Below, piece after piece: positions 43,178 through 51,329 of a stretch of DNA of 64,000 nt (position 1 is its first letter; the number at the start of each line of letters is the position of its first letter). Origin of the DNA: JAFDBW01 sp963723355 (GTDB taxonomy: Bacteria; Desulfobacterota; Desulfuromonadia; Desulfuromonadales; BM103); assembly GCA_963723355.1 (NCBI GenBank), contig CAVRQQ010000027.1, positions 59,147 to 123,146 of the forward strand, in the 5' to 3' direction. The notes under the pieces are model-generated. The model made no database searches. It saw only the letters and a list, made by a program, of their open reading frames with translations, and was not told the origin of the DNA. The translations under genes and the position numbers were made by a program.

Positions 43178-45537
43178 GTTTTGAAGACCCCGACCTCCTC
43201 TTCGAGAGCAATTGTCAGGCGGTTCAAGGTCTCGACCACGTGATCCAGTTCTGCGGTCCGGCTGGCATTGTTCTCAGCAACCTTGTGGACGCTGCCGACA
43301 GCGCCGACCACATCGCGACTGCGTTGTGTCAACGCCCGGGTGGCGTCATCGATGATTGTGATCATCGTGCGGATCTGCTCCATGCTGGCATTGATCTGCT
43401 TACTGCCCTTGGACTGCTCGCTGGTGCTCTGTTTGCCATGAGCAGCAATATCCCGCATCAGCTCGGCACTCTCGGCCAGTTGCCTGATCCCCGAATTCTG
43501 CTGATTGACGGCCGTGGCAATCTGCTCCAGCATGGCAGCGACCTGGTTCATCGAATCGGTCACCTGGCGGCTGCCGCGGGACTGCTCCTCAGTGGCACGG
43601 ACGATACTGTTGACCTGCTCCATCGCCTTCAGCGTGCTGCTGCGGATCTTCTCAAGCGCAACACTGGAGTCCTTGGAACGCTTGACCTCCTCGTAAACCT
43701 GCTCACTGCCGTCTTTCATCGCCAGGACCGCTTCCTGAGTCCCCTCCTGGAGGTTGCTGATGATAGTACCGATTTCACGCGTCGAAATCGCGGTCCGTTC
43801 GGCCAGTTCGCGAATCTCATCGGCAACCACCGCAAAGCCTTTGCCGTGCTCTCCGGCCTGGGCAGCAATGATCGCAGCATTCAAGGCAAGCAGGCTGGTC
43901 TGGTCGGCCACTTCGTCGATAACGGTCAGGATCTTGCCGATCGCGCTCGACTTTTCACCCAGTTCTTCGATTGCACCGCTGGCACGGTCAACCGTTTTCT
44001 GGATCGACTCGATACCCTTGATCGTTTCATCGACTGTCTGCATGCCGCGCTGGGCGTCTTCGGCAGCCTCACTGGCCAGTTTGCTGGTCTGTGCTGCGTT
44101 ATGTTCGATCTCCTTGATCGAGGCATCCATCTCCAGCATCGAGGAGACGGTCACCTCGGTTGACGACGAGAGAATCCCGACGTTCTCGGAAACTTCCTGA
44201 CTGGACACCGACATCTGGTTGATCGAACTGGAGACCTCGTCAACCGTTGAAAATAGTTTTTCCATCTGGCTGGCAATCTCTTCGATGGTCGCCCCCAGTT
44301 CCAGGGTTGCCGAGGAGCTCTCTTCGACCGACGTCACCAGGTTGCCGGTACTCTCAGCAATCCCTCCGGCCGCCTCGTCAATTCCCTCGATCCCCTTGGA
44401 CGATTCTTCCAGGGCCTGCGACTGGCGGACGGCACCTTCCATGACATCATGTGAAGCGCCGCGAATCTGCTCGTTCGCCTTGCCCAGGTCATCCGTCACG
44501 GCGCGAATCCGACCGACCATTTCCCTCTGCCTGGCCAGGAACGCATTGAAACACTCGGAGAGTTCACCGACCTCATCGGAGGTGCGGACTTCCAGTTCCC
44601 GGGTCAGGTCAGCACTCCCCGTAGAGATTTCCCTCAGGGTTGCCACCACTTCACGCAGGGGACGTACGATGCCTGTCGAGACGAGCAGCCCGATCAGGAC
44701 TGACACACCGATCATGATCAGCGCTGTGATGATCATGGCGTTCAACAGGCTCGACTTGGCATTGTCCAGTGCCGAGATATCCAGAGCGATGAGTACGCCG
44801 CGGTCCTTGCCGGCGATCGAATTATAAGTGATGAGGTTCTTCTTGCCGTTGATCTCCCTGACGTAACTGCGTGAGCTGAGGATGGCCTGTAAATCAACCG
44901 AGGCCAACTCTGGCGCAGTCGCTGCAAAGATCCCGCCTTCATCGAAAAAGGCGATCTCCATACGGCTCAGTGTTTTCAGGCGTGTCGCCAGCTTTTTGTC
45001 AAAATAGGTGACTGCGACGAGGTGACCGATCGGTTCACCGTACATACTGATCGGTGCTGCCGAGGTGATCGCCATGCGGCCGTCAAACAGGCCGCTCTCG
45101 GCGTAGGCCTCACCTTCCAGGCTGGCTTCGATCACCGGGTGTTCCGTACCGGACGTCGTCGGAATTTCCTGGTTGCCTTTCATGAACATGCGAAGAATCT
45201 GCTTGCCATCCTTGTCAAGGACCTGGAGCTGATCGAAGGACAGGGTGTCGAGGTTGGAGAGGAAACTGGTCAATTGCGAGACATCGCCGCTCAGGCCTGC
45301 CGAATAGACAGCATTGACCAGGAAAGGATTGCTGGAAAGCAACGCCACCAACGCCAAGTCGTCTGACGATGTTTTGGTGGTGGTCTGTTCGATAAAGTTG
45401 GCTGAATCCTGAGCCCGGACCTGCACCTGCACTTCGAGTTCACTGGCGACCATGCCGCCGACCACCCAGAGGGCGACCACCAGTGGGATGACCCCGACCG
45501 AGATCAGCGCCAGGAGAATTTTGGACCTCAACTTCAT
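43174..45537 (-). CDS. Methyl-accepting chemotaxis protein with periplasmic Cache-type domain
   Basis: A 787-residue chemoreceptor. Helix 1 is at residues 8-29; the periplasmic double-Cache-like domain (about 35-270) contains FDGRMAITSAAPISMYGEP and VDLQAILSSRSYVREINGK; helix 2 is near 275-297; HAMP follows; then a very long coiled-coil signalling domain with hairpin tip AAIIAAQAGEHGKGFAVVADEIRELAERTAIS. Two stretches of possible methylation sites flank the tip. The ligand is unknown; Cache domains often bind organic acids or amino acids. First gene of the minus-strand run; no sigma28 promoter was recognised. Confidence 0.93.
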   Translation of the reverse strand: MKLRSKILLALISVGVIPLVVALWVVGGMVASELEVQVQVRAQDSANFIEQTTTKTSSDDLALVALLSSNPFLVNAVYSAGLSGDVSQLTSFLSNLDTLSFDQLQVLDKDGKQILRMFMKGNQEIPTTSGTEHPVIEASLEGEAYAESGLFDGRMAITSAAPISMYGEPIGHLVAVTYFDKKLATRLKTLSRMEIAFFDEGGIFAATAPELASVDLQAILSSRSYVREINGKKNLITYNSIAGKDRGVLIALDISALDNAKSSLLNAMIITALIMIGVSVLIGLLVSTGIVRPLREVVATLREISTGSADLTRELEVRTSDEVGELSECFNAFLARQREMVGRIRAVTDDLGKANEQIRGASHDVMEGAVRQSQALEESSKGIEGIDEAAGGIAESTGNLVTSVEESSSATLELGATIEEIASQMEKLFSTVDEVSSSINQMSVSSQEVSENVGILSSSTEVTVSSMLEMDASIKEIEHNAAQTSKLASEAAEDAQRGMQTVDETIKGIESIQKTVDRASGAIEELGEKSSAIGKILTVIDEVADQTSLLALNAAIIAAQAGEHGKGFAVVADEIRELAERTAISTREIGTIISNLQEGTQEAVLAMKDGSEQVYEEVKRSKDSSVALEKIRSSTLKAMEQVNSIVRATEEQSRGSRQVTDSMNQVAAMLEQIATAVNQQNSGIRQLAESAELMRDIAAHGKQSTSEQSKGSKQINASMEQIRTMITIIDDATRALTQRSRDVVGAVGSVHKVAENNASRTAELDHVVETLNRLTIALEEEVGVFKT

Positions 45538-45986
45538 GGACTGATTACCCTTCCTAGAGGTGTTGCGAAAATGATGATTGCAAATCCAAAAGACTGCACC
45601 GTGACATCGCTTCTCGGCAGGTCAGTCTTGCCCTGCGGTCTCTTCACTACAGCTTAAAACCAGGAGTACAATCGTCGGCACAGCAACTTGTCGCACAAAC
45701 GCCAAGACCGGACTACTTTTTGGACAAGCTCTCCTGAAATAATAATCCACGCCACAACGCAGCCACAATTAACAGCAAGATTAACACCTTACAATACATC
45801 AGCAGAAAGACTCAGGCAACTCTAATCCCACTCCCGGGACAAAGCTTGAAGATTACCGGCCAGGACATGCAAATATCACTGAGACGGAGGATGGTTCCAT
45901 TCCACAGCATTGAAGCTATTGCCGAAATCAGTCGATTGAGTTATTCTGTGTAACCGGGGTGCGGGACACAAAAGGAGACCTAATTT
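45538..45986. other. Divergent intergenic region
   Basis: 449 bases between the chemoreceptor (minus) and a TPR gene (plus). I see no gene, RNA or strong hairpin. It must carry the promoters for both, but none stands out enough to call; AAGGAGAC before 45987 is a good ribosome-binding site. Confidence 0.5.
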
Positions 45987-46427
45987 ATGTCAGATTCACT
46001 GGAGGCCTTGCTCAGCAAGGGCGACCAGGCCCTGAAGAAAGGCGATACGCTGGTCGCCATGGTACAGTTTGAGATGGCGCACGCTATGGACCCGAAACCG
46101 GCTGTCAAGGCAAAGCTGGCCTACTGCCTGGCCAGAGAGCGCAAGCAGTACCAGCAGGCCATGGCCCTCTGTCGCGAAGCCCTCGAGGCAGAGCCGGACA
46201 ATCCCGATCACTATTATCAACTCAGCCGGGTCTACCTGGTCGCCGGCCATAAGAACAAAGCCATAAAATCTTTGCGCAAGGGGCTGAAGTTCAGACGCCA
46301 CCAGCCGATCATCGATGAACTCAACCGGCTTGGTTACCGCAGGCCGCCGATTTTCACCGCCCTGCCGCGCGATCACGTCCTCAACCGTGCTGCCGGTGTC
46401 CTGTTCGCCAAGCTCGGCTCGCGCTGA
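45987..46427 (+). CDS. Small TPR protein
   Basis: A 146-residue cytoplasmic protein of tetratricopeptide repeats: LLSKGDQALKKGDTLVAMVQFEMAHAMDP split as two helices, then YQQAMALCREALEAEPDNPDHYYQLSRVY, and a C-terminal basic tail ending FAKLGSR. Three repeats make a protein-interaction scaffold; partner unknown. It stands alone between two promoter regions. Confidence 0.75.
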   Translation: MSDSLEALLSKGDQALKKGDTLVAMVQFEMAHAMDPKPAVKAKLAYCLARERKQYQQAMALCREALEAEPDNPDHYYQLSRVYLVAGHKNKAIKSLRKGLKFRRHQPIIDELNRLGYRRPPIFTALPRDHVLNRAAGVLFAKLGSR

Positions 46428-46584
46428 CCTCCTGCCGCCGGAGGTCATTCCATGCGGAAGTCGCTCCGACGCCATCCTCGGTACGAATAAGTATTGCACT
46501 TGTCCCACTAATGGGTTAAGTTCTCCGCCTTCCAATACTTCTGACAATTCCATTTTTCATAATTTGCACTCTGCTACGCACACG

Positions 46585-46607
46585 GCCCGGCCTTGCCCGG
46601 GCTTTTT
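46585..46607 (+). terminator. Possible terminator or leader attenuator before the DEAD-box gene
   Basis: Stem GCCCGG with CCGGGC, 6-base loop, then five T. It ends about 27 bases before the helicase start, so it may be an attenuating leader hairpin rather than the end of the TPR transcript. Confidence 0.55.
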
Positions 46608-46633
46608 CCGTAGACTGAACCAGGACAGACCAC

Positions 46634-48371
46634 ATGACAGAAGACAACATAGCCAGCTTCAAAGAACTCGGCCTTGCCCCGGCAGTATACAAGGTCATCA
46701 ATGAGGTCGGCTACGAGACTCCCTCGCCGATCCAGGCGCGCAGTATCCCGCCGCTTCTCGAAGGGCGCGACCTGCTCGGACAGGCCCAGACCGGCACGGG
46801 GAAAACCGCGGCCTTCGCACTGCCTCTTTTGAGTCGCCTCGATCTGAAGAAAAAACACCCACAGATCCTGGTCCTCACGCCCACCCGCGAGTTGGCCCTG
46901 CAGGTCTCCGAGGCGATCCGCACCTACGCCCGTCATCTGAAAGGGTTCCAGGTGCTACCGGTCTACGGCGGCCAGAGCATGAGTCAGCAGCTGCGACAGC
47001 TGCATCGCGGCGTCCACGCCGTGGTCGGCACCCCGGGACGAATCCAGGACCATCTGCGCCGCGGCACCCTGAACCTTGCGGAGCTGTCCAGCGTTGTGCT
47101 CGACGAAGCTGACGAAATGCTGCGCATGGGTTTCATCGACGACGTCGAACAGATCCTCAAGGAGACCCCGGCAGAGAGGCAGACGGCGCTTTTTTCAGCA
47201 ACCATGCCGAAGGAGGTCAACCGTATTGCCCAGCGGTATCTTAAAGACCCGGTCGAGATCAAGATCAAGGCCAAGACATCTACCGTCGAGACGATCGTAC
47301 AACGTTTCTGGCAAGTCAAGGGGCTGCACAAGCTGGACGCCCTGACCCGCATCCTCGAAGCAGAGGAGATCGAGGGGATGCTTGTCTTCGTCCGCACCAA
47401 GACGGCCACGGTAGAGCTATGCGGAGAAACTCGAGTCACGTGGCTTTTCCTGCGCCCCCTTAAATGGTGACATGACCCAGGCGATGCGGGAAAAAACCGT
47501 TGACCAACTGAAGAGCGGCGCTCTCGATATCGTGGTGGCTACCGACGTTGCCGCCCGCGGCCTGGATGTAAAGCGCATCAGCCATGTGGTCAATTACGAC
47601 ATCCCCTACGATACCGAAGCCTATGTGCATCGCATCGGCCGGACCGGGCGCGCCGGACGCGAAGGACAGGCGATCCTGTTTGTCGCACCGCGGGAACGAC
47701 GGATGCTGGCGGCAATCGAACGGGCAACCCGTCAACCGATTACGGCAATGAGCCTGCCGAGCCGCAAGGACATCTCCAACCGCCGGATCGACCTGTTCAA
47801 GGATCAGATTGCCGAAGCAATGGAGTCCCAGGACCTGGAGTTCTTCGAAGAACTGATTGACAGCTACCAGCATCAGCATGATGTCGGCCTGCGCAGAATT
47901 GCTTCGACCCTTGCCTACCTGTTGCAGAAAGACAAGCCGTTGCAGATCGACGGCGCGGAAGAACCGGAAGAAATTGACGAGCCAGTGCGGAACGAAACAG
48001 GTCCCGCCTTCTCCGACGGCAACCTGGCCCGCTACCGGATAGAAGTCGGTCGCGCCCACGGGGTTGAACCGAAACACATCGTCGGGGCCATCGCCAACGA
48101 GGCCAACATCAAAAGTCGCGACATCGGCCAGATCAAGATCTATAATGATTACAGCCTGGTCGATCTCCCCAGGGCGATGCCACCGGCGCTGTTCCGGCAT
48201 CTGCAGAAAGTCTGGGTGTGCGGGCAGCAGTTGCAGATCAGTCCCGCGGACGACCGGCAGGCCATGCCCACCGACAAGTCGAAACGCAAGAGCACACCGA
48301 GAAAAAGCGAAGGCCGATATCCCAAAGGGAGCAAGGCTGCGCCACGCAACCGGCGGGGCAAGCACAAGTAG
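46634..48371 (+). CDS. DEAD-box RNA helicase of the DeaD/CsdA-DbpA group (one frame break)
   Basis: RecA-like domains with AQTGTGKT, PTRELALQ, TPGR, DEAD (VLDEADEML) and SAT are followed by domain 2 with HRIGRTGRAGREG. One extra T near 47417-47420 breaks the frame; without it VELAEKLESRGFS and LNGDMTQ read through. The C-terminal 110 residues form a DbpA-type RNA-binding domain (YRIEVGRAHGVEPKHIVGAI) and a basic tail. About 578 residues. It remodels structured RNA or ribosomal precursors, often at low temperature. The next gene follows after 2 bases. Confidence 0.93.
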
Positions 48372-48373
48372 CG

Positions 48374-48583
48374 ATGATTGAATTCGAGCTGGATGGACAC
48401 GATTACATTGAGCTGCACAGCCTGCTGAAAGTGACAGGCCTCTGCGAAAGCGGCGGGGTAGCCAAGTTGCTGATCAGTGACGGCCTGGTCCAGGTTGATG
48501 GTGCAGTCGAAACGCGCAAACGCTGCAAGATCAGGACGGGCCAGATCGTTAATTTCGACGGCCAGCAGATTACCGTCCGCTGA
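48374..48583 (+). CDS. S4-domain RNA-binding protein (YbcJ-like)
   Basis: A 69-residue protein made of little more than an S4 fold: LHSLLKVTGLCESGGVAKLL and GLVQVDGAVETRKRCKIRTG. The family is small, RNA-binding and poorly characterised. The start at 48374 lies 2 bases after the helicase stop, supporting a joint RNA-related role. The C-terminus is complete at VNFDGQQITVR. Confidence 0.85.
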   Translation: MIEFELDGHDYIELHSLLKVTGLCESGGVAKLLISDGLVQVDGAVETRKRCKIRTGQIVNFDGQQITVR

Positions 48584-48612
48584 GTTCCTGTCGCCGGTAT
48601 TCTGAAAATATT

Positions 48613-48879
48613 ATGGCCTTATACTTTTTCTATGCTTTTCTGGCTGCCGGACTGCTAAACTTCGTCTGTTCCGTGCTGTTATTGCGCGGGCTTGCCGAAG
48701 CCGGAATCAAGGTTCGTTTTTTCGAAATCCGCTGGCAGGTTCACAAGCATATGAAGACCTATCGAAGGGTCACAACGGAAACAACCGGCAAGGTCGCGTG
48801 GCCCTACTATGGTTACCAGGCTTCCCTGGTAGCGATGATCGGATTTGGCCTGCTTTCGCTATGGTTTTTCGGACAGTAG
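48613..48879 (+). CDS. Small two-helix membrane protein
   Basis: An 88-residue protein with helices FFYAFLAAGLLNFVCSVLLL and SLVAMIGFGLLSLWFFG around a basic cytoplasmic loop (FFEIRWQVHKHMKTYRR). No family recognised. It sits between the S4 gene and the ATP synthase promoter. There is no strong ribosome-binding site before the ATG, but codon usage and the clear topology support it. Confidence 0.6.
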   Translation: MALYFFYAFLAAGLLNFVCSVLLLRGLAEAGIKVRFFEIRWQVHKHMKTYRRVTTETTGKVAWPYYGYQASLVAMIGFGLLSLWFFGQ

Positions 48880-48907
48880 TCACACCCAAACAAGGATTAG
48901 AAAGCGG

Positions 48908-48936
48908 TTGACACCTATTAGGGCCTGTGCTATTTA
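48908..48936 (+). promoter_or_regulatory. Sigma70-type promoter of the F0 ATP synthase genes
   Basis: TTGACA, 17-base spacer, TATTTA, ending about 40 bases before the first atp gene. A CTGTATACA element lies between it and the start codon (48963-48971). Confidence 0.7.
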
Positions 48937-48977
48937 GTGTGGGCTTAAAATTCAGGTGTATTCTGTATACAATCAAT

Positions 48978-49241
48978 ATGGCCGACGACAAACGTCAACT
49001 CATGAGATCTCTGGGCTTTTTATCAAGCCTGGGAATATCAATGGTGGCGTCATCTTTCATCGGCCTGTTCATTGGCTACTACCTGGACAAGTGGTTGGGA
49101 ACATCGCCCTGGATGACCCTGATCTGGCTCGTTATCGGCATCATCTCGGGCTTTCGCAACATCTTCATTCTGACCCGACGCGCAGTGCGCGAATTAGAAC
49201 AGGACGAAGCACAGGATCAGAAGACTGATGAGTCAGATTGA
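48978..49241 (+). CDS. AtpZ/AtpI-type F0F1 ATPase accessory subunit
   Basis: An 87-residue protein with two helices, LGISMVASSFIGLFIGYYL and WMTLIWLVIGIISGFRNIF, the classical AtpZ pattern (helix, DKWLGTSPW linker, helix ending in GFRN). AtpZ helps assemble the c-ring and may act with AtpI as an ion channel. ATG 48978 was chosen; the longer frame upstream has no support and crosses the promoter. Its stop overlaps the next start. Confidence 0.85.
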   Translation: MADDKRQLMRSLGFLSSLGISMVASSFIGLFIGYYLDKWLGTSPWMTLIWLVIGIISGFRNIFILTRRAVRELEQDEAQDQKTDESD

Positions 49242-49593
49242 GCAGTTGCCCGCGCAGATGGCCCGGCGCAACTGGGTCATTCTGGCCTTGCTGCTGATCG
49301 CTAGCCTGCCTTTCAGCGACTCCGCGTTGAGCATAGGGGTTTTGATCGGCGGATTGGTTGCAATTGGGGGCTTCCTCTGGTTGCGGCGCTCTTTGGCTCG
49401 TTTGCTGGAAGAACCGACGGGCGGGGCCAAATTTCGCTATCAACTCGGTTACATCTTCAGACTGGCAGCCTTGGCGATTATTATTGTCGTGCTGGTCGGA
49501 ATTGTTAAGGTTCACACCGTCGGCCTGGTTATCGGTCTCTCGGTTGTGATTATCAACTTGTTTTGGATCACGATACAGCGTGCCTTTAGGTAG
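49228..49593 (+). CDS. atpI: ATP synthase subunit I
   Basis: A 121-residue protein with four helices of the AtpI family (ALLLIASLPFSDSALSIGVL, GLVAIGGFLWLRRSLARLL, AALAIIIVVLVGIVKV, VIGLSVVIINLFWIT), which guides assembly of the c-ring. It overlaps the preceding gene by 14 bases and lies 17 bases before atpB. Confidence 0.85.
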   Translation: MSQIEQLPAQMARRNWVILALLLIASLPFSDSALSIGVLIGGLVAIGGFLWLRRSLARLLEEPTGGAKFRYQLGYIFRLAALAIIIVVLVGIVKVHTVGLVIGLSVVIINLFWITIQRAFR

Positions 49594-49610
49594 AGGAGGC
49601 TTCAAGCATC

Positions 49611-50285
49611 ATGATACATCCGTTTATTTTCTTCGAGTGGCTCGAGCACCAACTGCACCTGCACATCGGCAACCACATCACCTATACGTGGCTGGTCATG
49701 GCGCTGCTGATCCTGGTTGCAGTTCTGGTCAAACGCAGCATCAAGACGGTCCCGACCGGCCTGCAGAATTTTCTTGAGCCGGTGATTGACAGCATTGAGA
49801 ACTTGATCGAAGAGACCATGGGACCCAAGGGCAAAGCCTACTTTCCGCTGATCGCCACAATCGCCTTCTTTATCCTGGTTTCGAACCTGATCGCTTTGAT
49901 CCCGGGCTTTTTTCCACCGACCGCCAACCTCAACACCAACGCCGCCATGGCACTGACGGTCTTCGCCATGACTCACATCGTCGGCCTCAAAGAGCACGGC
50001 ATCGGCTATTTCAAACACTTCTGTGGACCGATCGGCTGGCTGGCCCCTTTGATGATTCCAATCGAAATCGTTGGCCACCTGGCACGCCCGTTGTCGCTGA
50101 CCCTGCGTCTGTTCGGCAACATGTACGGCCACGAAATCGTGCTGATGATTTTCTTTACCTTGGTGCCGTTCCTGGTTCCGCTGCCATTGATGGTGATGGG
50201 TGTCCTGGTTGCCTTCATCCAGACTTTCGTTTTTATGCTGCTGGCCATGATCTATATTGCCGGCTCGCTTGAGGAAGCCCACTAA
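49611..50285 (+). CDS. atpB: ATP synthase F0 subunit a
   Basis: A 224-residue a subunit forming the ion half-channels. The essential stator arginine lies in LSLTLRLFGNMYGHE, the SNLIALIPGFFPPTANLNTN loop precedes it, and the C-terminus is GSLEEAH. SD GGAGG precedes the ATG. The gene lies just before atpE, while F1 genes are absent from this window, the split layout known in Geobacter relatives. Confidence 0.96.
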   Translation: MIHPFIFFEWLEHQLHLHIGNHITYTWLVMALLILVAVLVKRSIKTVPTGLQNFLEPVIDSIENLIEETMGPKGKAYFPLIATIAFFILVSNLIALIPGFFPPTANLNTNAAMALTVFAMTHIVGLKEHGIGYFKHFCGPIGWLAPLMIPIEIVGHLARPLSLTLRLFGNMYGHEIVLMIFFTLVPFLVPLPLMVMGVLVAFIQTFVFMLLAMIYIAGSLEEAH

Positions 50286-50359
50286 TCCCGGATGGCCCGG
50301 GTTTAAGTCCTATACCGTATAGGAAAACAGAACACTATATTTAGTTAAGGAGTAGAAAA

Positions 50360-50626
50360 ATGGAGTATTTTGCTTGGTGTGTAATGGCTGCCGCTGTCGG
50401 CATGGGTCTCGGTTCCTTCGGTACTGGTATCGGCCAGGGTATTGCTATCTCGAAGGCGGTCGAAGGCGTTGCCCGTAACCCTGGTGCAAGCGGCAAGATT
50501 ATGACCGTCATGCTGGTCGGTCTGGCAATGATCGAGTCCTTGGCAATCTACTGCCTCGTTGTTGCCATGATCATCCTCTTCGCCAACCCCTTCACCGACA
50601 CTGTTGTACAGATGCTCAACAAGTAA
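50360..50626 (+). CDS. atpE: ATP synthase F0 subunit c
   Basis: An 88-residue, two-helix c subunit. The ion-binding glutamate is E59 in LAMIESLAIYCL, with Ser60 and Tyr64 following and Q26 in the first helix (GTGIGQGIAISKAVEG). These are part of the sodium-binding set of Na+-dependent rings, although the Thr after Glu-Ser is replaced by Leu. SD AAGGAG precedes the ATG. Two hairpins lie downstream. Confidence 0.96.
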   Translation: MEYFAWCVMAAAVGMGLGSFGTGIGQGIAISKAVEGVARNPGASGKIMTVMLVGLAMIESLAIYCLVVAMIILFANPFTDTVVQMLNK

Positions 50627-50653
50627 GTCGGTCTTATTCAGCCAACATAAAAA

Positions 50654-50678
50654 GGGAGCAGCCAGATCGGCTGCTCCC
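50654..50678 (-). terminator. Terminator for the minus-strand small membrane gene
   Basis: Stem GGGAGCAGCC with GGCTGCTCCC, 5-base loop. On the minus strand it is followed by a T-rich tract (TTTTTAT); on the plus strand no T tract follows. Confidence 0.75.
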
Positions 50679-50690
50679 TCAGATTACTGA

Positions 50691-50728
50691 CAAACCCCGC
50701 ATTTTCGGATGCGGGGTTTGTCTTTTTC
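50691..50728 (+). terminator. Terminator after atpE
   Basis: A 12-bp stem (CAAACCCCGCAT with ATGCGGGGTTTG), 6-base loop, then TCTTTTT. It ends the F0 transcript and closely resembles the terminator at 54659-54695. Confidence 0.92.
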
Positions 50729-50811
50729 CCCTGGCAAGTGTTTGTTTGAACTTAGGGCAACAATTATCTTTTCTTAGAGGTCCTGTGCCGTTGGCTGAAG
50801 CTTGTCGCCTT

Positions 50812-51042
50812 CTAGGATGCACCCCGATTGCGCATGATACGCATGATCATGACACCAAATATCGACAGGAAGATGCCGATGCCAAAGGCCATGTAACCGA
50901 TTCCGCGAGCCTCGCCCCAACCCCATAAATCCTGGCTGCCGAGAATCCCGATCAGGATCAGGCCACCCATGATCAGCAGACCGCCGACAACATAAAAACT
51001 CAGGGCCAGAACAGCCCAGATCAATCCCTGCCAACGATGCAT
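50812..51042 (-). CDS. Small two-helix membrane protein
   Basis: A 76-residue protein: helices GLIWAVLALSFYVVGGLLIM and GIGYMAFGIGIFLSIFGVMI separated by an IGILGSQDLWGWGE segment. No family known to me. It is transcribed toward the twin terminators and diverges from the CbcL-like gene, with which it shares the upstream region. Confidence 0.6.
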   Translation of the reverse strand: MHRWQGLIWAVLALSFYVVGGLLIMGGLILIGILGSQDLWGWGEARGIGYMAFGIGIFLSIFGVMIMRIMRNRGAS

Positions 51043-51120
51043 TTACCAGACCCCCATAGTCGACTTGTCATCGTTGCGCATACTATGCATTCCGATTCCT
51101 GCGTGCAAGCCTTTAGTGGT

Positions 51121-51137
51121 GTATATAAAAAATATAC
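51121..51137. promoter_or_regulatory. Palindromic operator upstream of the CbcL-like gene
   Basis: GTATAT, five A, ATATAC: the same arms and spacing as the enhancer-like site at 33444-33470. It lies about 195 bases before the start of the CbcL-like gene. A weak GG-N10-GC element near 51281-51294 could be a sigma54 promoter, but its -12 region is poor; TTGACT at 51156 with a 17-base spacer is a sigma70 alternative. Confidence 0.5.
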
Positions 51138-51196
51138 CTTAACATATTTTCACGATTGACTTTTAATACAGCCTATGTTAAACCATTTTTAATCTT

Positions 51197-51208
51197 ATAC
51201 TGTATACA
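51197..51208. promoter_or_regulatory. 12-bp element ATACTGTATACA, copy 1
   Basis: An exact 12-mer also present at 53309-53320. Here it lies 122 bases before the start codon of the CbcL-like gene. Its centre, TGTATACA, is palindromic and resembles operators of GntR/FCD-type repressors, though this is an inference. Confidence 0.5.
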
Positions 51209-51329
51209 TCATTAAATATTACAACATCACTAATTTATTCATTTTTTTCCATTTTTCATGCTTCAATAAATCGCATTTCAGGCCCTGGCCAGAGCGGGGC
51301 CCGATAAGGGTTATCAGGAGGTTGGATCA

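Noticed and set aside
45538..45986. Sigma28 (FliA) promoter for the chemoreceptor
   Set aside because: No TAAA-N15-GCCGATAA-like match was found on the minus strand.
51275..51300. Sigma54 promoter directly before the CbcL-like gene
   Set aside because: A GG-N10-GC match exists, but the -12 half lacks TTGC and the region is GC-rich by chance. Kept only as a possibility in the operator entry.
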